Below, in pieces: positions 1-6,679 of a DNA stretch of 41,429 bases. Within the stretch, counting starts at the first letter, position 1. Each line of letters begins with the position of its first letter. The position numbers and the translations under genes were made by a program. The notes below the pieces were generated by a model. That model did no database searches. It saw only the letters and a list, made by a program, of their open reading frames with translations, and was not told the DNA's origin. The stretch covers positions 1-41,429 of the forward strand of contig QKHC01000014.1 of assembly GCA_003251175.1 (NCBI GenBank). Reading direction: 5' to 3'. The DNA is from Gemmatimonadota bacterium. GTDB taxonomy: Bacteria; Gemmatimonadota; Gemmatimonadetes; Gemmatimonadales; GWC2-71-9.

Positions 1-1262
1 ACGATCTCCGTCGCGAGACGGTCGCCACTGCGGACATCGTGGACCTTGGCCTCGACCACCAGGGTGTCGCCCTGCAGGCGGAGGTCGCCCAGCACCATGG
101 TGCCCACGTGCGCTTGTTGCGCCAGGTCCTGTGCCAGGGCGAAGTCGAGCTCGCCAGGCGACGTCACGCCACGGCGTCGCAGCAGGGACGCGGTACGCTC
201 GTCGTCGAACACCCGCATGTCCTCCCAGTGCGACACCGCGAGGCCCAGCAGGTTGAATGATGCGTCCTGGAGGTAGTCGCGGGACGGATCGCCCGTGCGG
301 TTGTCGAACGGGAAGATCACGAGGCTGCGGCGCGGGTCGCCCTCGACCCGGTACCCGCGCGGCCACAGCACCACAGCGGCGACAACAGCCGCCACCGCCG
401 CCGCACCGGCGATCAGCCCGGCACGCCGCCGGTGGCGCACGCCGCGCACGGCGGCCGGCGCCCGCAGCGCCGCCTCCATCTCTCCCGCCGTCTGGAATCG
501 CGCGCCGGGCTCCTTGGCCATCGCCCGATCGATCAACGCCTGAAAGCCGCGCGTGTCACCCTGCAGCTGTGGCACCGGTGCCGAGATGCTCTGCGCCACG
601 ATCGACTGTGGTGTCGCGCCGGCGTAGGGCGCCCGTCCGGTCAGCATTTCGAACAGCACACAGCCGAGCGCATACACGTCGGATCGCGCGTCGACATCCT
701 GCTGACCCAGCGCCTGCTCGGGGCTCATGTACGCGGGCGTCCCGATGGCCATGCCGGCCTGGGTGAGTGCGGGGCCTCCGGAGGCGCTCAGGGCGCGCGC
801 GATGCCGAAGTCCGCGACCTGCGCGTGTCCCTGCGAGAGGAGAATGTTGGCGGGCTTGACGTCGCGGTGCACGATGCCCTGCCGGTGCGCGTAGTCGAGG
901 GCGCTGGCCACTTCACGGGCGATCTGCACCGCATCCTCCACCGGGAGCGCGCCTCCATGAGAGATGCGCTGCTGCAGCGATTCGCCGGCGACAAAGGGCA
1001 TCACGTAGTAGAGCAGGCCGCTCACCTCGCCCGAATCGTAGACCGGGAGGATGTGCGGGTGCTGCAGCCGGGCGGCGATCTCGATCTCCCGCAGGAACCG
1101 CGCTGGCCCAATCACCGCCGCAAGCTCGGGCTGCAGGACCTTGATCGCGACCTCGCGGTCGTGGCGCAGGTCGGTGGCCAGGTAGACGACGGCCATCCCC
1201 CCCTGACCCAGCTCGCGCTCCACGCGGTAGCGTGCGGCGAGACCGGTCTGCAGACGCTCCAT
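1..1262 (-). CDS. Ser/Thr protein kinase, one TM segment, TolB-like C-terminal region (3' end outside window)
   Basis: A Hanks-type Ser/Thr kinase read on the - strand from ATG at 1262; the reading frame is still open at position 1. The kinase domain is at about residues 12-270. It has a glycine loop GQGGMAVVY (19-27), the ATP-binding Lys in AIKV (K41), the catalytic loop HRDVKPAN (D134), the metal-binding DFG (D151) and the activation-segment motif GTPAYMSPEQ. An Arg-rich stretch is followed by one hydrophobic segment (GLIAGAAAVAAVVAAVV), so the kinase should be cytoplasmic and the rest periplasmic. The distal part contains FPFDNRTGDPSRDYL, which resembles the TolB-like domain attached to many Gemmatimonadota and Acidobacteria kinases; that assignment is less certain. 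No PASTA repeats are visible. It is divergent from the next gene. Substrate and stimulus are unknown. Confidence 0.93.
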   Translation of the reverse strand, partial: MERLQTGLAARYRVERELGQGGMAVVYLATDLRHDREVAIKVLQPELAAVIGPARFLREIEIAARLQHPHILPVYDSGEVSGLLYYVMPFVAGESLQQRISHGGALPVEDAVQIAREVASALDYAHRQGIVHRDVKPANILLSQGHAQVADFGIARALSASGGPALTQAGMAIGTPAYMSPEQALGQQDVDARSDVYALGCVLFEMLTGRAPYAGATPQSIVAQSISAPVPQLQGDTRGFQALIDRAMAKEPGARFQTAGEMEAALRAPAAVRGVRHRRRAGLIAGAAAVAAVVAAVVLWPRGYRVEGDPRRSLVIFPFDNRTGDPSRDYLQDASFNLLGLAVSHWEDMRVFDDERTASLLRRRGVTSPGELDFALAQDLAQQAHVGTMVLGDLRLQGDTLVVEAKVHDVRSGDRLATEI

Positions 1263-1381
1263 TGAATTTGTCACCGCGCCCCGGGCTCCTGATGACAACG
1301 ACGCAAGTTGGCATTGGGTCAGGTTTTGCGCTATCCCCGTGGATTGAAACCGCCGTGGCGGGACGCGCCGTAGGGGAGTGC
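1263..1381. promoter_or_regulatory. Divergent intergenic region between kinase and small membrane protein
   Basis: This stretch lies between the kinase start (1262, - strand) and the preferred GTG start at 1382, so promoters for both directions should be here. A possible + strand -35 is TTGGCA (1309-1314), followed 17 nt later by the weak -10 CTATCC. No operator palindrome or clear - strand promoter was recognised. Confidence 0.3.
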
Positions 1382-1669
1382 GTGGAAGAGATCATTTTCT
1401 TCGGGGTCTTCGGCGGAATTGCCGTCGCCGCCGGCGCCTTTGCCACCGCCTGGCTGGCCGCGCGGCGGCGCGCCCGGACCCTGGACCGGCTGTTGACCCG
1501 GCTCACGTCGTCCGACGACCGGCTCGACCTCGTCGACCAGCGACTCGAGGACATCGCAGCCCGTCTGGAGCAGCTGGCCCGCGGCCAGGAGTTCCTCGGC
1601 AAGCTGCTGTCGCGCGGCACGAGCCGCTCGCGCACTCCGTCGGAGTCCCACCCGCTGACCCCGCACTAA
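1382..1669 (+). CDS. Small membrane-anchored coiled-coil protein, function unknown
   Basis: An unrecognised 95-residue protein. An N-terminal hydrophobic segment (IIFFGVFGGIAVAAGAFATA) is followed by a basic patch (AARRRAR) and a heptad-rich helix (about residues 35-75, LTSSDDRLDLVDQRLEDIAA) that is probably a coiled coil. The expected form is one membrane helix with the coiled coil in the cytoplasm. An upstream in-frame ATG at 1292 would add 30 residues. GTG 1382 is preferred because the hydrophobic segment then begins at the N-terminus, AGGGGAG (1372-1378) lies just upstream, and more room is left for the divergent promoters. The frame is convincing but the start is not certain. Confidence 0.6.
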   Translation: MEEIIFFGVFGGIAVAAGAFATAWLAARRRARTLDRLLTRLTSSDDRLDLVDQRLEDIAARLEQLARGQEFLGKLLSRGTSRSRTPSESHPLTPH

Positions 1670-1736
1670 CGGCGCGCGCATCTTGCCGGCACGCGGAGGG
1701 AGTCCCACTTTGGGGGCACCTCCACCCGGAGCGTTC

Positions 1737-2162
1737 GTGTCCGAGCCCGCCAGCGCCGATCGAGAGCCGCTCGATCGCGGCCTGCACGCGATTCTCGTTC
1801 TCGTCTGCGCCACGGCTGTGGCCGCGGCGATTGCGTTTCTGCGCATGATCCCGGAGTGGATTGGCGCGACCATGACCGGCCATCCCGAGGCGTACCCTTC
1901 GATCTGGGTGGCACTGGTCATCGCGATCGCAGCGGCCGTGGCCGCATTCGCCATCTGGCGCCGGCGCGCGTGGGCGCGCGAGGCCTTCTTCATCTGGGCG
2001 GTGCTGGCGGCGCTGTGGCAGCTGGCGACGGTGATCGTGAGCGGCAGCCTGGGGGAGATCGAGTTCCGCGCCTGGATCGGGATCGGCGCGGTCGCCGCAG
2101 CGGGCCTGGTCCTGGCCGGAGGCCTGGTGGTCTATGTGTGGCGGACGGCGCGATTCGACTGA
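1737..2162 (+). CDS. Integral membrane protein with about four TM helices, function unknown
   Basis: A 141-residue hydrophobic protein with about four membrane spans: AILVLVCATAVAAAIAFL, IWVALVIAIAAAVAAFAI, FFIWAVLAALWQLATVIV and WIGIGAVAAAGLVLAGG. The second and third are joined by a basic loop (WRRRAWARE). The GTG start at 1737 is preceded by CCGGAG at about 6 nt. A TTG at 1683 in the same frame would add 18 residues with no obvious feature. It sits 67 nt after the coiled-coil gene and could be co-transcribed with it. No family recognised. Confidence 0.62.
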   Translation: MSEPASADREPLDRGLHAILVLVCATAVAAAIAFLRMIPEWIGATMTGHPEAYPSIWVALVIAIAAAVAAFAIWRRRAWAREAFFIWAVLAALWQLATVIVSGSLGEIEFRAWIGIGAVAAAGLVLAGGLVVYVWRTARFD

Positions 2163-2243
2163 CCGGGTATCACGACAGCACTGAGCCACGAACCGGCCCG
2201 CTGGCGCCGTGGTCTCCGGTCTCGCCGTAAGCGCCGCGGCGGT

Positions 2244-2272
2244 TTGTGCCCGGGCCGCCACCCGTGTATCGT
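2244..2272 (+). promoter_or_regulatory. Putative promoter TTGTGC-17-TATCGT
   Basis: TTGTGC (2244-2249) is separated by 17 nt from TATCGT (2267-2272). Transcription would start about 7 nt later, at or next to the ATG at 2280, giving an essentially leaderless mRNA. It is the only promoter-like sequence seen ahead of the signalling cluster. The 117 nt between 2162 and 2280 hold no gene. Confidence 0.4.
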
Positions 2273-2279
2273 CTCCCCC

Positions 2280-2336
2280 ATGCGACCCCCGATCACTCCC
2301 GCGTCGCCCGCTTCGCCCCGACGAGGCACGCGGTGA
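2280..2336 (+). CDS. Possible 18-residue leader peptide overlapping the DinB gene
   Basis: A short frame starts at ATG 2280 and stops at TGA 2334-2336. It encodes a Pro/Arg-rich peptide beginning MRPPITPASP. Its stop overlaps the DinB start in GTGA (2333-2336), the same arrangement used between most real genes here. The ATG is 7 nt after a -10-like hexamer, so it could be read as a leaderless start and couple translation into the DinB gene. It may also be chance; there is no homology support. Confidence 0.25.
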   Translation: MRPPITPASPASPRRGTR

Positions 2337-2890
2337 CCGCAGGGCGCACGGTGCCTTTCGATCTGGCGGACGTTCCGGTGCTCCTGGCTCGCACTCCCGC
2401 CGTGCTGCGGGTGTGGCTCGGCGACCTGCCCAGTCCGTGGCTGCAGGCGAACGAAGGGCCCGATACCTTCAGCCCGCACGAAGTGCTCGGCCATCTGATT
2501 CACGGCGAGGAGGCGGACTGGATTCCCCGTGCCCGCCTCATTCTCGAGCACGGTCCGGATCGGCCCTTCGAGTCGTTCGATCGATTTGCTCACCGGCGGC
2601 GTCTCGCCGACCGGTCGACGGCCGAGCTGCTGGAGCTGTTCGCGCGGCTTCGGGCTGACAACCTGGCGGTCCTGGCGCAGTGGGATCTCGCGGCGGAGCA
2701 GCTCGCGCTGCGTGGTCGCCATCCGGAGCTGGGTGAGGTCACGCTCGGTCAGCTGCTGGCCACCTGGGTGGCGCACGACCTGGGGCATCTCGCACAGATC
2801 GCGCGCGTGATGGCGACGCAGTTCGCCGCGGCAGTCGGCCCATGGCACGCCTACCTTCCCGTCCTGCACCGCGCGACCCGATCGCCGTGA
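2333..2890 (+). CDS. DinB-family (DinB/YfiT-like) putative metal-dependent protein
   Basis: A 185-residue protein of the DinB/YfiT-like four-helix-bundle superfamily, whose members include metal-dependent thiol transferases and uncharacterised hydrolases. Visible metal-ligand motifs are HEVLGHLIHGEEADW near residue 47 and AHDLGHLAQIARVM near the C-terminus, matching the three-His site of the family. No signal peptide or membrane segment. GTG 2333 is chosen because GAGG (2323-2326) lies 6 nt upstream and the conserved region begins soon after; an in-frame GTG at 2246 would add a Pro-rich stretch. The stop overlaps the histidine-kinase start by 4 nt, so the two are probably co-translated. The substrate cannot be inferred. 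Confidence 0.8.
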   Translation: MTAGRTVPFDLADVPVLLARTPAVLRVWLGDLPSPWLQANEGPDTFSPHEVLGHLIHGEEADWIPRARLILEHGPDRPFESFDRFAHRRRLADRSTAELLELFARLRADNLAVLAQWDLAAEQLALRGRHPELGEVTLGQLLATWVAHDLGHLAQIARVMATQFAAAVGPWHAYLPVLHRATRSP

Positions 2891-4677
2891 GCGCGTCAAC
2901 CTCGGCCGCCCGGCGCGTCCACCCGCTGGTCCGGCTCGCGTTCCTGCTGCGGGTCGCGTCCTTCCCGCTGGTGGCCTTGATGCTGGCCTCGCTCCTGTGG
3001 GAGCGGGGGGCCGGCGCACCACTGTGGGTGGCGCTGGCGCTCACCGGCCTCGTGGTACCGCACGTCTACTATCGTATCGCGCTGGGGCGATCCGACCCGC
3101 GACGGGCCGAGCACTGGAACCTGCGGGTCGACTCCCTGCTGGCCGGGCTGTGGAGTGGTCTCATTGGGTTCGCCCTGTGGCCGACGACGGTTCTGATGGC
3201 GATCTACAACATGGTCAATCTCAGCCTTGGCGGCCTGCGCTTCGGTCTCCAGGGCGCGGTAGCGATAGCCACCGGCGCCGTGACTGGATTCCTGCTGCAG
3301 GGGATGCGGGTCGAGCCCCACGCGGGCGCCATCACGGTCGGGCTCAGCGTGGCGCTGCTCATCTATTTCCCCTCGCTGTTCGGGCTGCAGTCGTTCGCGC
3401 AGGCGCGGCGTCTGATCGCCACGCGACGTCTGGCCGAGCAGCAGCGCGAGGAGATTGTACGCCAGCAATCGCTGCTCGAGGAAGCGAAAGACGCCGCCGA
3501 GCAGGCCAGTCGGGCGAAGAGTGCCTTTCTCGCGAGCATGAGCCACGAGCTACGGACGCCGCTCAACGCGGTGATCGGGTACAGTGAGATGCTCGAGGAG
3601 GAGGTCACCGAGGCGGGTCAGTCGGAATTCGTGCCCGATCTCCGCAAGATCCGCGCGGCCGGCAAGCACCTTCTCCATCTGATCAACTCCGTGCTCGATC
3701 TCTCCAAGGTCGAAGCCGGCAAGATGGATGTGCATCTCGAGACCGCGGAGCTGGAGCCGTTGCTGGAGGAAGTGACCAGCACGGTGGAGCCGCTGGTGCG
3801 CGAGCGGAACAACACGCTGCACGTGCGCATCGCCCCCGGCCTGGGGTCGATGAGCGTGGATCCGGTGAAGCTGCGTCAGGTGCTTCTCAATCTGCTGTCG
3901 AACGCCTGCAAGTTCACCGAGCACGGGACCGTCACGCTCACTGCCGACCGCGGCGATGGGTGGGCAACCTTCGCCGTCACCGATACCGGAATCGGCATGA
4001 CGCCGGACCAGCAACAGCGTCTCTTTACCGCGTTCTCCCAGGCCGACAGTGAGATCAGCCGCAAGTATGGCGGCACCGGTCTCGGTCTCGCGCTCTCACG
4101 CCGTTTCTGCCAGCTGATGGGCGGGGATGTCACCGTGGACAGCGCAGCTGGCGAAGGATCCACCTTCACCGTCCGGCTCCCGATTCGCCAGGTCGCGTCG
4201 CGCCCGTCCCGGCGGACGGGCATCGTGCCCGTGGGCGCGACCACCGCGGGCACGATGCGCGCCATGCGCCGCAGCTCCGGAGCCATCGTCCGCACCGATG
4301 CGCCTGCCGTTCTGGTGATCGACGATGATCCGATGGTGCAGGATCTGATGGAGTGGGGGCTCGAGCGGGCGGGGTTTCGCGTTACCGCGGCCGGCTCCAT
4401 CAGCGATGGTCTGCGGCTGGCGCGGGAGCAGACCTTTGCCCTCGTCACGCTGGAGGTCGAGATGACCGACGGCTGGGATGCGCTCCAGCGACTGACACAC
4501 GCACCAGCCTTCAAGCACGTCCCCGTGGTGGTGGTGAGCGTCGACGCTGACCTGGAGCGCGCGCGCGCGCTGGGGGCCATTGATTGCCTCGTCAAGCCGA
4601 TCGATCGAGAGCGGCTGGTCACGCTCCTCGAGCAGTACCGCCGCCGGCTCACTTTTCCGTCCACCGATGTCCCGTGA
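2887..4677 (+). CDS. Hybrid histidine kinase: MASE2-like sensor, HisKA/HATPase, degenerate receiver
   Basis: A membrane histidine kinase of 596 residues starting at GTG 2887 (GTGA overlap with the DinB gene). Residues about 10-175 are hydrophobic with a MASE2-like pattern (HWNLRVDSLLAGLW, IYNMVNLSLGG), a sensor known from DgcC/AdrA cyclases. A helix linker is followed by HisKA with phospho-His H220 in SMSHELRTPLNAVIGY. HATPase has N box NLLSNACKF, G1 DTGIGM and G2 YGGTGLGLALS. A C-terminal receiver-like domain keeps the acidic triad (D479-D481) and the KP motif. The phospho-acceptor Asp, however, is Glu (E523, in TLEVEMTDGWD), and the loop after it is about two residues short. The kinase should be active, but this receiver probably cannot be phosphorylated in the normal way. 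Likely partners are the receivers of the next gene or of 6676-7872. Confidence 0.92.
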   Translation: MSASTSAARRVHPLVRLAFLLRVASFPLVALMLASLLWERGAGAPLWVALALTGLVVPHVYYRIALGRSDPRRAEHWNLRVDSLLAGLWSGLIGFALWPTTVLMAIYNMVNLSLGGLRFGLQGAVAIATGAVTGFLLQGMRVEPHAGAITVGLSVALLIYFPSLFGLQSFAQARRLIATRRLAEQQREEIVRQQSLLEEAKDAAEQASRAKSAFLASMSHELRTPLNAVIGYSEMLEEEVTEAGQSEFVPDLRKIRAAGKHLLHLINSVLDLSKVEAGKMDVHLETAELEPLLEEVTSTVEPLVRERNNTLHVRIAPGLGSMSVDPVKLRQVLLNLLSNACKFTEHGTVTLTADRGDGWATFAVTDTGIGMTPDQQQRLFTAFSQADSEISRKYGGTGLGLALSRRFCQLMGGDVTVDSAAGEGSTFTVRLPIRQVASRPSRRTGIVPVGATTAGTMRAMRRSSGAIVRTDAPAVLVIDDDPMVQDLMEWGLERAGFRVTAAGSISDGLRLAREQTFALVTLEVEMTDGWDALQRLTHAPAFKHVPVVVVSVDADLERARALGAIDCLVKPIDRERLVTLLEQYRRRLTFPSTDVP

Positions 4678-5456
4678 GCGCGACGATCCTCCTGGTCGAA
4701 GACAATCCCATGAATCGCGACATGCTCTCGCGGCGACTCGCCAAACGCGGGTACCGGGTGGTGCTGGCGGGTGACGGCGGTCAGGCCCTGGAGCAGGTGC
4801 GCGCCAGCACCCCTGATCTCGTGCTGATGGACATGAGCCTGCCGGTGCTCGACGGCTGGGAGGTGACCCGACGCCTCAAAGCGGATCCGGTTACGCGCGG
4901 GATTCCGGTCATCGGTCTCACCGCCCACGCCATGGCCGGGGACCGCGAGCGGGCGCTCGCTGCGGGGGCGGACGACTTCGACACCAAGCCGGTGGATCTG
5001 GCGCGTCTCCTGGCCACGATCGAGGCGGCGCTCGCGCGGGCTGCCACGCCACAGATCGAACGGCCGGCCATCCATGAGAATCTCGCCACGCTCGTGGATC
5101 ACGCGGTGCGGCGGTGCGGCGCCCTCGGCGGTGGCGACGCCGTCTGCAACGACGTGCGCCTGTCGGTCGAGGAGGTCTGCATGAACGTGATCCAGCACGG
5201 CTATCGCGGCCGCGATCCGGGGCCGGTCCGCGTCGCGGTGCGGCGCGAGGGGAGTGCTCTGATGATCGTCATTGCCGACGAGGCGCCGCCCTTTGACCCC
5301 GCCGATGCGCCGCCGCCAGATCTCTCGTCGAACTGGCGCCAACGTCGCGAGGGTGGCCTCGGGTGGCACGTGGTGCGGTCGGTGATGGACGAGGTGCGCT
5401 ATACCCGCTCGGCGACCGGGAACGTCGTCACGCTCATCAAACGGCTGGAGGGCTGA
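4674..5456 (+). CDS. Response-regulator receiver fused to RsbW-like HATPase (anti-sigma/switch kinase)
   Basis: A 260-residue two-domain protein from GTG 4674 (GTGA overlap with the kinase). Residues 1-120 form an intact receiver: acidic pair ED near residue 9, phospho-acceptor D53 in LVLMDMSLPVLDGWE, switch Thr in IGLTAHA and Lys in TKPVD. Residues about 130-260 form an RsbW/SpoIIAB-type HATPase with N box SVEEVCMNVIQHGY, G1-like IADEAPPFDP and GGLGWHVVRSVMDEVRY. RsbW-type proteins bind sigma factors or other partners and phosphorylate STAS antagonists; the STAS protein is the next gene, 7 nt away. The inference is that phosphorylation of D53 by the upstream kinase adjusts the switch kinase. 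No sigma factor is encoded nearby, so the final target is unknown. Confidence 0.9.
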   Translation: MSATILLVEDNPMNRDMLSRRLAKRGYRVVLAGDGGQALEQVRASTPDLVLMDMSLPVLDGWEVTRRLKADPVTRGIPVIGLTAHAMAGDRERALAAGADDFDTKPVDLARLLATIEAALARAATPQIERPAIHENLATLVDHAVRRCGALGGGDAVCNDVRLSVEEVCMNVIQHGYRGRDPGPVRVAVRREGSALMIVIADEAPPFDPADAPPPDLSSNWRQRREGGLGWHVVRSVMDEVRYTRSATGNVVTLIKRLEG

Positions 5457-5463
5457 GACGGTC

Positions 5464-5805
5464 ATGTTGGCGATCGAAATCGAAGCGCGCGGCGCCGTGA
5501 CCCTGGTCGAGATCACCGGCAGCTTGGACGGTCTCACCGCCGGCGACCTGCTCGAGCGATGCACCGCCGAGCTGGCGCGCGGGCGTGCCAGCCTGGTCGC
5601 CGGATTCGGCGGCGTCGAGTACACCAGCAGTGCCGGCCTGCGCGTGCTGCTCGCCGTCATGAAGGACGCGCGGGCGCGTGAGGGAGACCTGCGGCTGGCA
5701 GCAGTGCGGCCTGAGGTGATGCGGGTGCTCGATCTCGCCGGGTTCAGCGGCATCCTGAAGATCTACGACGACGCCGAGGCCGCGATCGCGAGCTTCGGCG
5801 CGTGA
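5464..5805 (+). CDS. STAS-domain anti-anti-sigma factor
   Basis: A single STAS domain of 113 residues, the usual size of SpoIIAA/RsbV proteins. The motif VEYTSSAGLRVLL contains the Ser phosphorylated by RsbW-type kinases (S56, possibly S55). The N-terminus (LAIEIEARGAVTLVEITGSLD) has the standard alternating beta pattern. It lies between its predicted kinase (4674-5456) and, one gene further on, its predicted phosphatase (6676-7872). In the known mechanism the unphosphorylated STAS protein sequesters the HATPase protein and frees its partner. The ATG at 5464 follows the preceding stop by 7 nt. Confidence 0.93.
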   Translation: MLAIEIEARGAVTLVEITGSLDGLTAGDLLERCTAELARGRASLVAGFGGVEYTSSAGLRVLLAVMKDARAREGDLRLAAVRPEVMRVLDLAGFSGILKIYDDAEAAIASFGA

Positions 5806-5821
5806 ACCCCGGGATCGCGTT

Positions 5822-6679
5822 GTGACGACCCCGCGCGGCAAGGTCGCCCTGGTCATCGGTTCGGGGGGCGTCAAGTGCGCCGCCGCGATCGGCCTGCAAT
5901 ACGCGCTCGCGCGCGCCGGGATCGGACTGGACATGGTGGTGGGGTGCTCGGGTGGCGCCCTCTATGCGGCGATCGCAGCGCTGGGGTTCACGCCCGAAGA
6001 GGTTCATGAGAAGACGCTGCAGCTGTGGACCCGCGAGGTCACGAGCACTCGGCGGCGCGGCGCACGCTGGCAGCTGCTGTTTCCACGACTGTTCGGATTC
6101 TCGGCCGAATGGGGGTTCCGCGACGATCGACTCATACTCGAGCGGCTGCGGGCCGCGTTCGGTGATCGGACCTTCAGCGACGCGCGCATCCCGCTGTACC
6201 TCACGGCCACCGATTTCGCGACCGGGGAGCAGGTGGTGCTCTCCAGCGGACCGCTGGTGCCGGCCATGCGGGCCAGTCTCGCCATCCCGTTCATCTTCGC
6301 TCCCTATCGCGTGGATGACCGCCTCCTGGTTGATGGGTTCCTGTCCGACCCGCTGCCCGTGAACGTGGCCATCCGCGAGGGGGCCAACATCATCGTGGCG
6401 ATGGGGTTCGAGAGCCCCTACCAGCGGGCGATTCGCACCCCCGCGCGGTTCGCGTTCCAAGTGTCGAGCATCATGACCAACAACCTCCTCAAGTCGCGGT
6501 TCGCATTCCACAACGCCGTGCACCACGCTGAGGTCATCCTGGTCGTTCCCGAGTTCGCCAAGCGGGTGGGGGTGTTCGATACGTGGCAGATCCCGTACGT
6601 GATCGAGGTCGGTGAGCGCGCGGCGGAGCCGCATGCGGCCTACATCCGACGACTGCTCGACGCCGGGGGGACCGGGTGA
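5822..6679 (+). CDS. Patatin-like phospholipase (RssA/NTE type)
   Basis: A 285-residue soluble patatin-family hydrolase. The oxyanion-hole motif is IGSGGVKCAA near the N-terminus. The nucleophile elbow is VGCSGGAL (S43). The second catalytic residue is D171 in LLVDGFLSDPLPV, where the family usually has DGG or DGA. Known members are Ser-Asp dyad acyl hydrolases acting on phospholipids, but this substrate is unknown. No signal peptide is seen. Start GTG 5822 follows the STAS stop by 16 nt; the stop overlaps the next gene's GTG by 4 nt. Placement between the STAS protein and the phosphatase suggests it is an output or partner of the signalling switch, which is inference from position only. Confidence 0.9.
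   Translation: MTTPRGKVALVIGSGGVKCAAAIGLQYALARAGIGLDMVVGCSGGALYAAIAALGFTPEEVHEKTLQLWTREVTSTRRRGARWQLLFPRLFGFSAEWGFRDDRLILERLRAAFGDRTFSDARIPLYLTATDFATGEQVVLSSGPLVPAMRASLAIPFIFAPYRVDDRLLVDGFLSDPLPVNVAIREGANIIVAMGFESPYQRAIRTPARFAFQVSSIMTNNLLKSRFAFHNAVHHAEVILVVPEFAKRVGVFDTWQIPYVIEVGERAAEPHAAYIRRLLDAGGTG

Noticed and set aside
2246-2332. N-terminal extension of the DinB protein from GTG 2246
   Set aside because: The added residues are Pro/Arg-rich and unlike the family; GTG 2333 has GAGG at 6 nt. The GTG at 2246 also lies within the putative -35 element.
3876-5753. A 625-codon open frame on the - strand
   Set aside because: It lies opposite the hybrid kinase, receiver-HATPase and STAS genes, which have complete family motifs. 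Its translation is Arg/Ser-rich with no motif, as expected for an antisense shadow in GC-rich DNA.
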